In this document: one piece after another, positions 34,501 to 45,645 of the stretch
Position numbering within the stretch: the stretch's first letter is position 1
Layout: each line of letters starts with the position of its first letter
NCBI GenBank assembly: GCA_011033025.1
Contig: WFMF01000023.1
Location: 1-64,000 of the forward strand
Origin: Beroe forskalii
Taxonomy: Eukaryota; Ctenophora; Nuda; Beroida; Beroidae
Reading direction: 5' to 3'
DNA: 64,000 nucleotides
Translations under genes and position numbers: made by a program
The notes under the pieces: generated by a model
Told to the model about the DNA's origin: nothing
The model's input: the letters and a program-made list of their open reading frames with translations, nothing else
The model's database searches: none

Positions 34501-37500
34501 GAATTCGTGTGTGCCCTATGTTATAGTTCATGTGTGAGTTGGAAGTTGTTGATGTATCAGGGAACATTACATTCTCCAGCTAAATAACTGTTCTGTCGCT
34601 GTAGTGTGTTGAGTGTTTTGTGTATTGGAGTTAGAGTGAGAAAGTATTTATAATGTTGTGATGAGATAATAGCAGCAAATAGCAATATACAATCACCAAT
34701 ACACACTTCCCGTTACTTTGTTGTGATGATGTAATCCAGTCGGAATACACTTGTCACTTACCAGGCCACTATCCAATACTATTCCTTGGAAAGTTTGTAG
34801 GTTGTCGAGTGTGAATGACAGATGTCAGAACAAATGGCAGTACAAATTGCAGTACTGCTTTTAGATCTCAAAGTCAAAACACTCAGAGCCATTGGCATTG
34901 TCGTACCACTGTCAATTACCCATTTAGTGTCGAAGGTACAAGTTATGATATCCAATGATACCCGGGTTTTGTCCTGAATCCTAGATTTAGAACTCTTAGG
35001 ATTATTTTCTAACTTTCAGTTATCAGCTCGAACAAAATACGGAATCGGATGTATTGTCTTTTTAGACTCGAGATGTATTGTCTTTTTAGACTGTTTTTCA
35101 CTGTGAACACTGGGTATTGTCTTGGTAGTATAGTCTACTCTATATTCGCGCTGGTGAAGTGTTAATTGGATAATTGTATGTGTCAATGACGTCGTTGTTT
35201 GCCAGTCAACCTGTTTTGGCTGGTGATGGGTTTCGACGGGACCCTACTAAAATAGTTAGGTCATTGAAAGAAGCGCAATACATCATGTTATAAAATAAAT
35301 AATAAATAAAATATGGTTGTACATCATATACAAGCTTTAAGTGTTCATAAAAACTTTGAAAAATCAGAACAACTGTGTGGAATTTAAAACAGAGTTGTCG
35401 TCAGCGCCATAAATACGTATATAATACCAAAATTTACCCGTGGCAAGCCTTGATCATATCATTGATTGGCAATTTGTTCCATAGTATAGCTACTATTTAG
35501 TAAATTTTGACTTTATGCTTTAAGTTTTCATGATTTCATTATGCCAAAATATTGACTAATTATTGAGCCGTTTAACCTACAACATATCAAAGTATCAATA
35601 TACCTAGTGACCCTGTTATAATATTCAGTGCTAGAAGAGAACCGCGTGGTAAACTGGGATAAGGAGATAGTGTCAGACCACAAGAGCAAACTCTATCCAC
35701 TCTGGAACAGAAGCGCTGGGACTGCTTGCTCGACAGTGCACTGCAGGCAAAGTATTCGTAATGTGAGTTGTGTATACTGTTTAGAGTGTGTGTAATTTGT
35801 ACTGTTTAGTGTGTTAAATGTGTACTGTTTATTGTGTAGGTACGGTGTGTTATGTAATTGTATGGTGCAAACTGTGATTGTTAAGTGTAATGTTTAACTT
35901 TCATGTAATACAGTAGTGAATGTATACGGTCTTCATTGCTATTGGTATATATAATGATAAAATGATGTCCATTACTACATGTGTTTGTATTTACCAAGAG
36001 ATCCTCATTTGCAGATGGTGTACAAACATTATCTCATATTCTATGATGTAATTAGCATTATCGATCCAATGATGAAATTCAGACCTTTTTACACACTGTA
36101 TTCTAAGATGGTGTTATATTTGATGAAATACACATTTACACACACGTTGAGTCCTCTGAACACGCAGCATAGGTCGGAAGAATATTAGATGTACACTTTG
36201 CAAGGATATCTATTTGTCCGTCCAAACTTCCGTATGGCGTCATCGATGGCAATTGGCATCTTTCCACCTACTTTCCCTCCCCAATCGCCGTTTTGTTTTA
36301 CAATAAGGGAATGTCGAGGGTTATAAATGGGCAAGTTATGAAAGTTCCCAGGAGATTTGTGCATTAAATCATTAACTACTGAGCTACTTTGGCTTCCGTG
36401 GTAATAGCCAATAGGACTAGGAGAAAGAAAGCTTGTTCGCGCGTCACAGCCGTCCGTCTTTCGGGCGTTGGCCGTCCGAGCTTACTCTTGAAAGTTACCA
36501 ATTTCTTCACTGCACGGCTGAGAGAAGATCATATCACGATTTATTGGATTCCGAGCTTCTGAGGGTGGAAGGAAATTAAGCACTCTTCATAATATGTACC
36601 TTAGGAGGTTTATTTATAAAGGTTGTAATTTGGGGATTTTTCAGAAAAATCCCCATTTTATCACCCACCATGAAATTTCGAAATGTCGTCATTATCACCC
36701 ACCATGAAATTTCGAAATGTCGTCATTATCATAAATATGTTAACACGACTAAAAACTTGAAAAATCCCCATATTTTCAACTTACCAAATTTTGAAACACC
36801 GAAATTTTATCCCGCATAAATACACCTCCTAAGGTACTCAGAAAGCGAGCGTTTTTTTCAAAGATATACCTAAAACATGTCTCTAAAGCATGTCCCTCTC
36901 AGGCAACATGGGGCGTTATGGACAGGGATGGGGCTCTCAGACGTGCTCTGTCAAACACACTCGTTAACGCTGCTGACAAGTAAGTGCTTTAGTGATATTT
37001 TTGAAAGTTGTTTTTGAAATCTCTCGGGTTGCATTTCTATGAAACTTTTTCTCTCGGGTTGCCTTTCTATGAAACTTTTTTTCCGGTTAAGTACTAAAAT
37101 AGTAGCTTTCTTGAGACATTTCGCTTTCAGAGCTACGTAACTATCTTTCTTTAAAAGTTTAAATTATAAGTACTGTTCTTCCAATGTTACATTTGGCTGG
37201 AAATGAACAAGAGAGCACCTCTTGCTTGTGCTATTTTAGGAGCTCCGTGATTGTACTTCGCGAATGTGTCACCACATTATACCCACTGTAGAGTTCTAGG
37301 GAATAGAACTCTTAGGAGGAGCTGAAATTACCCATCAGCTGATACAATGCCTTCGGAGAATGCTTTATCAAATGCTTCAGAGCAGAAAGTCCATGCAAAA
37401 TAAAAAAGGGCAGCTACTTGATCTCTTTTACTTGTATTTTGGATCCATTTTTTATAATGAGAATTTAGAGCGAGAGCATGTAAATGTTGCTCTTTCTCTT

Positions 37501-40500
37501 TTGGATCTTGGGCAATTACGGTCTCATACAATTCCCTGATCCCATCCCCCTCATACCCCCTCACACAACGCTTGACAATCAAAGAATAAAGCAAGACATT
37601 CTACCCTCACAAAACCTCTCCCTTGCACCCCTTTACCACTCCAGGCTGTAGTGTACCCCTAACACCCCCTACAACAGGATCTACCCCTAACACCCCCATA
37701 TGCATACCCCAGATTGTACCCCTAACACCCCATATCCCAGACTCTACCCCCGTAACACCCCATACACAGGCTCTACCCCTAACACCCCCATTTGCATTAT
37801 GCATACCCCAGATTGTACCCCCTAACACCCCCATATGCATACCCCAGGCTGTACCCCTAACACCCCATATCCAAGGCTGTACCCCTAATACCCCTTATCC
37901 CAGGCTGTACCCCTAATACCCCTTATCCCAGGCTCTACCCCTAAGACCCCCTACCACAGGCTGTACCCCTACCTCAGGCTGTACCCCCAAACACCCCATA
38001 TCCCAGACTCTACCCCCGTAACACCCCATACACAGGCTCTACCCCATCACCCCCATTTGCATTATGCATACCCCAGATTGTACCCCCTAACACCCCCATA
38101 TGCATACCCCAGGCTGTACCCCTAACACCCCATATCCCAGGCTGTACCCCTAATACCCCCTACCACAGGCTGTACCCCTAACACCCCCTGGCCCCTACCC
38201 CAGGCTTGACCCCTAACACCCCATACCCCAGGCTGTACCCCTAATACCCCTTCTCCCAGGCTGTACCCCTAACACCCCATATCCCAGGCTGTACCCCTAA
38301 TACCCCTTCTCCCAGGCTGTACCCCTAATACCCCTTATCCCAGGCTCTACCCCTAACACCCCCTGGCCCCTACCCCAGGCTTGACCCCTAACACCCCATA
38401 CCCCACACCACAATTGGTACCCCCTAACACCCCCATATTACAGGCTGTACCCCCGTTGGAAGGAGTACGAGTGTATGCACGCTGCTAACCTGCACTACAC
38501 ACTCAACGAGTCCCAATGGTCCACCACCTGGAAGAAGCTGGTGAAGTTAGCCGAGCAGCCAGGCAAGAGTCTGGAGCAAGCCCACATCTTCTGTCTGGCA
38601 CACATTCTCCGTCGTCCTGTCCTAGTGTACGGAGTGAAGTACGTGCATAACTCCACCGGGGAGGCACTCGACTACGCCAGATTCGAGGGTGAGTTATGTT
38701 TGCTATTGTTGTAGTGGGGTGGGGTGGGTTTACCATAACTCCACCGGGGAGGCACTCGACTACGCCAGATTCGAGGGTGAGTGTAAATTTGTAATTATTG
38801 TGGTCGGGTTTGTAGGTTTGCCGTCGCCTAGATTATAGGGTGTAGCATTGTATGGGGGACGCTATTTTATTCCACTGTCCAAAATAGCCATGCACATAAT
38901 ATATCGAATAATGCCAAAATAGCTTAAAATTGCGACCCCCTTAGTTTTCATCTGATAGAAATGATGAAGTTTAGGCCCTTCCTATCCATTCCTGCTGTTT
39001 AATAACTTATTAACTTGTACTGGTTAGGTATAGGAGCTATTATTAGACCCCTGCGAGTAGTGTCCTATTGCATACCCAAGCTATTCAGTGTACAATATTA
39101 GCACACACACACAGAGGGCACATCGTATTGCAGCAACTCGCTCTGCCTTGATTGTGTGTGTACTCATATCATTAGATCTAAGTAAAGTTCTCAGTTACCT
39201 GTACGTTTAGAATAGTATTAGTAAAGGTATTGTGGTAATAACCACCGACCTGTCTATTACATTTTGCTGTACTCTTGTTGCCTAAAGTGGTTGCACTGAA
39301 TTCTGCGACTTCTTATATAATGACTGGGAATTAGAAATCATCTTCTGAATAGAATGGAATTCAAGACATGCCCGTAATGATTAGCGGAGACTACAGACTC
39401 CGTGGTCTGATGTGTCATGTACTTCTGAGAGCTGTGTGTGTATTTCTGTGTGTATTTGTGTGCATTTTTCTTTGCGGTTATCGCCATGTTTACGCGGTCT
39501 GCCGTCTGAACTGTGTTTGCGCGGTCTGATGTGTGTTTGCGCGGTATGATGTGTGTTTGCGCGGTCTGTTGTGTGTTAGATCGTGCGTTCCAGTGGTGTA
39601 GTGTTTCTCTGAAAGGGCATGTTTGCAGAGCACACTGTACATTACCTTAGTACATGAAATTAAGTAAGCAGAAAATTAAGCACTCCAGCCGCCAAAAATG
39701 CTTAATTTGATGTAACGTAGTAATGTGCTTTCTTAATTAAATGGTCCGACATTAAATGCGTTCTTAATTTATTTCAGAATCAAATCAAAACGTGCACCGT
39801 GCATATTTAACCATGTCATGAGATAATCAGACACATAAATATGATGTAGAAGAGATACACCAGTAATCGATTTAGGATAGTATGATTAATAATCAATGGG
39901 TGGAAGGGAGCTGGTATTTTCAGAGAGGTTTAGGAGTGTAGGAATCCATCAGTAGACAGCTACTAGACCTGTTCTCAAACATTCAAATTTGTGATTAAGA
40001 ATTTAAGAAGCGTTGTAAAGTTTATTAAAACTTCACAACACTACTTTGGGTATTTGATTCAATCAAATTTGAGACCTAAAGATGTCGTAGAACGACGAAA
40101 TTGATTGTCATTAAAGAACCACATCGTTTAGATTAGTACTTGTACCATTGAGTCAAAAGAGAATAAATAAATTATTCATCAATTGTAATCATGCGACTCT
40201 TATTCAAGGACCCGATCCGTGAAATCAATTTAAGGGATCATAATATTTACTTTTGTTATTTCACTTATATGAAAATGGTCTCATTCTTATGGTGTGTAGA
40301 ATAGGGATTTTTCGTAGGACGTAGAGTCTGAACATCTTCAATTGTAACAATTAAAACGTCGTGTTCTTGTGATATTTCAATGAATATCTTCATCATAGTC
40401 ATACATTCTGAGAAGTTTAGTTTTAGAACATACAACTGACACGCAACATATTCATATCACTAAGCTCTTATCTTAACTAAATCTATAGATTTAGTTAAGA

Positions 40501-43500
40501 TAAGAGCTTAGTGATATGAATATGTTGCGTGTCAGTTGTATGTTCTAACCAATAAACTTCTCAGAATGTATGACTATGATCTTATGATGAATGATATATT
40601 CATTGAAATATCACAAGAACACGACGTTTTAATTGTTACAATTGAAGATGTTCGTAACCACTCTACTCGTCCTATTTCTGATTAAGTCTCATTCTTACTG
40701 CCTAAATTTAGCTCGAATCAATTACTCAATCAGGTGAGGTGCAGGAAATTAAGAAAGCATTAAATTAAGTAGCATAAAATTAAGCACTGGGGTCACAAAA
40801 AATGCTTCATTTGGTGCTGCGTAATATTGTGCCTTCTTAATTTTCGGAGTTCTTAATTTCCTGTACTAAGGTATATGGCACTGCAGCTACAGGCAGCTCT
40901 CACTGCTGCAATCATTCAGATTATTCTTGTGTTGGATGAATGCCGCATTTGTGTTTGTGTGTGTGTAGCCGTGTTGGTTAGCGTGTGTGGGTTTGATGAA
41001 TTCCACGCTGAGCATATTATATATTTGATGACATGAGAAACTAGCCATACCACACATGTTTCCTTTGATATTTATTATACCACGGTCTGTGTCTCTGTGT
41101 GCGCACTAAGTACCTGCTGGGAGCTGCTTAAGAGCCTCCTGCATAATGTACGGAGAATAATATGATATGCTACACAACATCTTGGTTGGTGTGTGCGTGC
41201 CTTGCTAGTGTGCGTGTGTATGTCGATGTAATACAGTATGTGTGTATGTGTTTGTGTGCGTATGTGTGTAGAAAGGTAGATATTGTATACTGTGCGCCGT
41301 GCGCGTCTCAAGATTAGATGAACCATGCGACAGCCTACTTATCACTAGACCCGTTCCCCTGTATGTTTGTGTTGCACCACCGATTCTACCCATATTGGTG
41401 ACCACAGTAAGTTTGTGTGTATGTGTTATTTGTTTGGTATTGTTCCGGGTGTATTGCACCTGTGTCAAGGCTGATGTGGTACCTTCTTGTGTAACTGCCC
41501 GGTGCTCGCAGCTCGAGTTGCTAAGTCCCCACAGTTTAGGTAATGCCCCACACTTTGTGATTTGCTAATGTTATAGGTATAATATGGCACTATGACAATT
41601 ATATGAAACTGTGACACAATGATAAAATATGGCACCATGACAATACAATATTATGACACTTGCAACTAACCACTTGTACCCCCTATTTCGTGATAACAGG
41701 TACTAGCAGGTATAATGTACCAATGACAGTGCGCGAGTAGTATGTATTGTTAGTATCACGAGGAGTCTTTTGAATCTTGGCTCCTAAGATAGCCCTGTCA
41801 ATAGTGTGTGTAATAAAGTAATAGTATCTCAACCGAACTTCCTCACAATGATCCTCACAATAATAACATTCCAAGAATCCAGCACAGTGAATTCGCCCTA
41901 GTTAGCTCCATATTACCTGCCACTTGCTGTAGCCGATTGATACCTGGAATCCCACTGCCAAGATAATTCGTACACTACTCAAAGCATGAATACCTCATTA
42001 TTATCATTGTGTAGGTATGATTAACGGTGCTTTCAGCTGAAAGGTTTAGAAATTCCCCCGAACCTTTAGAGTTCTCCGTGGGATGGAATGTGTTATACAT
42101 TTCCAGGTATCTATAATTGTACAGCAGTAGTTTGTTATGGCATGTTATTTAGGCGACTAAGCCTCATTAAGTCATTAGAAAACAGGGAGAGAAGTAGAGA
42201 GAGAGAAGCCTTGTTCGGCTTCCTTCTCCCTCTATAATACAATCCACATTCCCAGAAGAGCCAATACAGCAATATACACACAGAGCATGAGAATCCTGTC
42301 ACTTCGCCAAGTTAACATGCTCACTGTATACAGGAATTGTATGTTTATATGAGAATTCACGGTAATTTAATATATTAACGAAGACGCTCAAAAATAATAT
42401 TGTTTAATTCGTGTTTTGAGAACCGGCATTGAATTTTTATTGGAATTCAGTCCTTTATTTTTAGACACCGTTTTAGAGATGTGCATTCCATCACGACTAG
42501 GTACAAGTCGCATATAAATAGTTTACAATATAGCAGGCGCCAGACAGTTTTAGGTGAATTCATCATTATGGTTTATAATGGTGCATTGTGACCGTCGAGC
42601 CGCCATTCATTGAGATTGACATGTAAACCATATACAGGGCTGCCCAAAATATTCATAATATTCTATTTCAATCTCACTCTCAACTCAAAAGTCAATATTC
42701 AGAATACCTGAATTATGTATAGTTCACTAATTCAGCATGCAGTATGCCTGTGGATCGTCAGATGGATAGTATTTGGCACCTCTGAGCTTTGCATGTATCA
42801 ACTTATCCCTGATATCAGTATGCCAAGTACGTATGCCCAAACTGTGCGAGTCTTCGAATCCCTGACACTGGAGTACGTGAAACTTCTTTTGCCTGACACC
42901 AGTACGTGAGACTTCGTATCCCTGACACCAGTACGTCAGACTTCGTATCCCTGACACCAGTACGTGAAAATTCATACCCCTGAAACCAGTACGTGAGACT
43001 TCGTATCCCTGACACCAGTACGTGAAAATTCATACCCCTGACACCAGTACGTGAGAATTCTGTACGTTCCCCTGACACCAGTACGTGACACCAGTACGTT
43101 CGTATCCCTGACACCAGTACGTGAGACTTCGTATCCCTGACACCAGTACGTGAGACTTCGTATCCCTGACACCAGTACGTGAGACTTCGTATCCCTGACA
43201 CCAGTACGTGAGACTTCGTATCCCTGACACCAGTACGTGAGACTTCGTATCCCTGACACCAGTACGTGAGACTTCGTATCCCTGACACCAGTACGTTAGA
43301 CTTCGTATCCCTGACACCAGTACGTGAGACTCCATACCTCTGACACCAGTACGTTAGACTTTGTATCCCTGACACCAGTACGTGAGACTCCATACCTCTG
43401 ACACCAGTACGTTAGACTTCGTATCCCTGACACCAGTACGTGAGACTTCGTATCCCTGACACCAGTACGTAAGACTTCGTATCCCTGACACCAGTACGTG

Positions 43501-45645
43501 AGACTTCGTATCCCTGACACCAGTACGTTAGACTTTGTATCCCTGACACCAGTACGTTAGACTTTGTATCCCTGACACCAGTACGTTAGACTTCGTATCC
43601 CTGACACCAGTACGTGAGACTCCATACCTCTGACACCAGTACGTTAGACTTTGTATCCCTGACACCCAGTACGTGATATTCGTATACCTGACACTAGCAA
43701 TATCCAAGAAGCCGAACATTCCACGATAGAATCCCACTGTGGAATGATCTGGCTTCTTGTTTTCTTGGAATCTGGGGTACTGCCAGATTTGTGAGGCATA
43801 GCTGAATGCGAATTTTAATAACGATTCAAAAATAATTCCATTTCATCGGAACTAATAGATCACTTCCATTTGACTGTCATTCTACAGTGATAATTCCACT
43901 AATTTCTGCTGCAAAAGTTGATAATTAGTGATTATTGGTGACGAAAGCAAATTCAAATAATATTATTGGAGTACATGATAAACTAGCTTGGTATGATAAT
44001 TGAATGTGATATAGCCGTAAATTAAATAGTTTAGAGTATTTCCCCTTATCCCCCCCCAATGTAATTAGTCGTAATTCCCCCTATTTTCTATAGTGCTCAA
44101 TAAGATTTTAATTTTCCAAAAGCTAACTACTAACCACTGCATTCCTCGATGCAATTTGTACGGATTAATAAATTAAGAATGGTTGACAAATTGCCAGAAC
44201 TCAGATTCAAATAAAAACAACCTCCTCAATCATTATGAATATTAAATTATCTGTGCACCGTGTTATTAAATCTTTAACATAATGTGATTTCATCCCTGAG
44301 TATACATTAGCAAGTCATTCGCATTATAATAGCTGCATTGGTCCTACTGTGCAGCGTGAACCATGTGATTTAGCAGAAATATGGACCAAAATCGAATTGT
44401 TTTTCATGTGGCTGGTCTGAAATAACCGATGGGCAACCAATTTAATTCATACTCATTGAATTGCATCAAAAGAATTGGACCCCATTAAAATCTCATGATT
44501 ATTATGGTCGTCTTACTGGAATGGCTGTATAAGGGGCCGGATGGCTGTCACACACACGCCACCCAGTGCTGCCTAGTTTTAGGACAACTTCTGCTCACAT
44601 TCATAGCCTGATGAATTTACTGGATGTTCGGTGAATGCTCCTTATTTTTTAGAATTTCGAAAGCGAAATCATGAGATCACCTGCACCGCAGCACCGAATT
44701 GTATCGGGTTCCGAGATCGGGTAATCAGACGTCTACTGCGCGGCTTAGGTCTACATAAGTTGTTAGCATTCTAAAAGTGTGCTTAGCGCAGTAAAAAGTA
44801 TGCAGTCTTTAACGTAATGTTTTGTCACGCGCGCTCATAAGAGACGCATTGTAGCTTTGTCACTAGTCCGTGTGTGCCAATTTTATATTTTCGCTCCAAC
44901 TGGCATGCTATGTCAGACCGCATTTCATGCGATAATGTACATGTCGAATTGTAAACTATCCAGCAAACTTAAAGATTTAATGAAGCAAGCTCCCATTCAT
45001 CCAGTTTATATCTAAAATGTTCAGAACACTCATGCATAGTTGCTACAATCATCATCTCCGTTCATGAATTATGACGAGGTAACAAACCGTACTTTCTCAC
45101 GAATTTAACCTGCTTTTTTCAGGGATATACCTGCCGCTGCTGTGGGGCAGTGCGTGTTGCATCAAGTCGCCGGTAGTGCTCGGCTACACACGCGGTCACT
45201 TCTGTGCGCTGGTCGGTATTCAGAGCGAGGAAGGGGAGAGTTCCATCTTGCTGCCCCTGACTGACTCCCAGCACCAACGACTCCCACTACACTTCATCAC
45301 TGAAGAGGAGGTATGTAGGAGGGTGTAGGGTTGGATTCTGACCATGGCCTCTTATCTAATGTAGTCAACGATTATTGTGACAGATTCCCAATGGATTTAT
45401 TCTCGAGAATAACTTGCCCGTGCACCGTAGCTTTCATAAGATGACTGTCCCTCTCGTGCCATTTGACCACCCCATCTTCCCGTCAGGTGGGTCTGCAGGA
45501 TGAGCTGATCAGAGAGTGGCTGGAGACCACCGAGACTCGAACTGGTGTGTTGTGCGCTGTCCAGCACATCTCCACTCAACACATCCTAACTCAGCGACTG
45601 GTGGACGCCTGGCTACTCAAGTACCGGCGTACTTCAACCACGTAG
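31513..45645 (+). CDS. ZRANB1: ZRANB1/TRABID OTU deubiquitinase
   Basis: Known role: cleaves K29- and K33-linked (and K63) ubiquitin chains and acts in Wnt signalling. Exons: 31513-31686, 32239-32421, 32660-32764, 33032-33308, 33475-33668, 33928-34093, 35629-35746, 36903-36979, 38444-38688, 45123-45310, 45487-45645, with matching phases. About 628 residues against ~708 in vertebrates. Three NZF fingers: WTCTACSYANW..CVLC, WTCKKCTFDNW..CTMC (split by intron 1) and WICSRCTYANF..CVMC. A Ser/Arg-rich linker follows, then the ankyrin-type ubiquitin-binding domain (QIRNKILQEDWVWIHACIG onward). The OTU domain has LYPLWNRSAG, LEQAHIFCLAHILRRPVLVY and catalytic-His motif GYTRGHF. At the catalytic Cys (expected GDCLLD) the sequence is one G short (35715-35721), a frameshift. 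The intron after exon 7 appears to start with GC. The start is the first in-frame ATG before NZF1. Confidence 0.92.
33803..33948 (+). repeat. 61 bp tandem duplication of a 3' splice site
   Basis: A unit containing ctcaaaacaccctcagtcgc and ggcccagtgg(g/t)actgg occurs twice, 61 bp apart, with a third partial copy further left. The downstream copy supplies the exon 6 acceptor (ccctcag|tcgcgg at 33927/33928, open as SRPSGTGNLK). The upstream copy has the same acceptor at 33866/33867, but its reading meets TGA within ten codons. Confidence 0.8.
34094..35628. other. ZRANB1 intron 6
   Basis: AT-rich intron without another supported feature. A short direct duplication gatgtattgtctttttagac lies near 35049-35090. 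Confidence 0.5.
35747..36902 (+). other. ZRANB1 intron 7 with probable GC donor
   Basis: The conserved LQ-ATWG protein junction places the exon end at CTGCAG and the next exon at GCAACATGGGG. The intron would then start GCAAAG and end CTCTCAG. CAG|GCAAAGT matches the consensus of GC-AG introns closely. The alternative donor GTATTC at 35751 would insert extra residues and break phase. Confidence 0.65.
36596..36837. mobile_element. MITE with GTACCTTAGGAGGT inverted ends
   Basis: GTACCTTAGGAGGTTTATTT at the left mirrors ATAAATACACCTCCTAAGGTAC at the right with one mismatch. The interior has a 34 bp direct duplication (atcacccaccatgaaatttc, then gaaatgtcgtcatt) and paired ggggattttt/aaaaatcccc stretches. 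It lies in ZRANB1 intron 7. No coding sequence and no clear target duplication. Confidence 0.75.
37328..37594 (-). CDS. Unidentified 88-codon open frame
   Basis: Open frame antisense to ZRANB1 intron 8, ending GIVSADG-stop. Composition is protein-like: charged helical stretches (DPKEKEQHLHALALNSHYKKW) and an aromatic segment (FYFAWTF). Its sense strand has no repeat explaining the openness. No ATG is present in frame at the left; a TAG just before AATGTCTTG could be an acceptor, making it a terminal exon or a retro-inserted remnant. I do not recognise the family. Confidence 0.3.
   Translation of the reverse strand: MLYSLIVKRCVRGYEGDGIRELYETVIAQDPKEKEQHLHALALNSHYKKWIQNTSKRDQVAALFYFAWTFCSEAFDKAFSEGIVSADG
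37640..38443 (+). repeat. 28 bp minisatellite carrying copies of the exon 9 acceptor
   Basis: About 29 copies of a ~28 bp unit (gctgtacccctaacacccca then tatcccag) fill the end of ZRANB1 intron 8. The true acceptor and exon start, catattacag|gctgtacccc, is itself the last unit. Many units keep CCAG|GCTGTACC, so the array amounts to a row of decoy 3' splice sites. Blocks of units recur at larger scale (for example 37800-37840 and 38060-38100), showing higher-order duplication. Confidence 0.9.
38645..38780 (+). repeat. Direct duplication of exon 9 end and its donor
   Basis: The last ~44 exon bases plus donor (cataactccaccggggaggc through attcgagggtgagt) are repeated 88 bp downstream in the intron at 38734-38780. 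The first donor (38689) is taken as used. Reading to the second donor meets a TAG. Confidence 0.85.
39495..39580. repeat. 23 bp tandem repeat
   Basis: About four copies of gcggtctgatgtgtgtttgc plus gcg in ZRANB1 intron 9. Confidence 0.75.
39655..39782. mobile_element. Degenerate copy of AATTAAG MITE
   Basis: Contains cagaaaattaagcactcc, aaaaatgcttaatttg and ttcttaattt in the same order as 40740-40875, but with decayed ends. Confidence 0.5.
40330..40653. repeat. Long palindrome with 122 bp perfect core
   Basis: Positions 40425-40546 form a perfect spacer-less palindrome of 2 x 61 bases centred on ctatag at 40485/40486. Imperfect pairing continues outward through cacgtcgtgttcttgtgata to gaacatcttcaattg, giving arms of about 160 bases. 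It is probably a foldback element in ZRANB1 intron 9. No coding sequence. Confidence 0.9.
40740..40875. mobile_element. Short MITE with CAGGAAATTAAGAA ends
   Basis: caggaaattaagaaagcatt at the left mirrors ttcttaatttcctgta at the right. The interior repeats aaattaag/cttaattt several times. A related copy is at 39655-39782. Confidence 0.65.
41190..42860. other. ZRANB1 intron 9, TG-rich and AT-rich part
   Basis: TG-rich tract at about 41190-41280; a hairpin gagaagccttgttcggcttc near 42208. No gene supported. Confidence 0.45.
42861..43690. repeat. 29 bp minisatellite, family shared with 5.9-6.5 kb
   Basis: About 28 copies of a 29 bp unit with ccctgacaccagtacgtgag and acttcgtat, many identical, in ZRANB1 intron 9. 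Read on the other strand the unit aligns with the array at 5905-6530 (both contain GTACTGGTGTCAG followed by a diverged ga(c/t)acg(t/a)agtct). The minus-strand open frames across it are repeat artefacts. Confidence 0.95.
43706..43764. repeat. Hairpin next to the minisatellite
   Basis: tccaagaagccgaacattcc and ggaatgatctggcttcttg pair with few mismatches around a short loop. Confidence 0.6.
43765..45122. other. Remainder of ZRANB1 intron 9
   Basis: AT-rich sequence with no gene or repeat I can support. Confidence 0.4.

Noticed and set aside
42861..43690. CRISPR array
   Set aside because: Units are contiguous head-to-tail with no unique spacers, and the context is an animal intron.
42815..43737. 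Long minus-strand frames reading [20 protein letters not shown] repeats
   Set aside because: All three minus frames are open across a 29 bp satellite; there is no non-repeat sequence or splice context.
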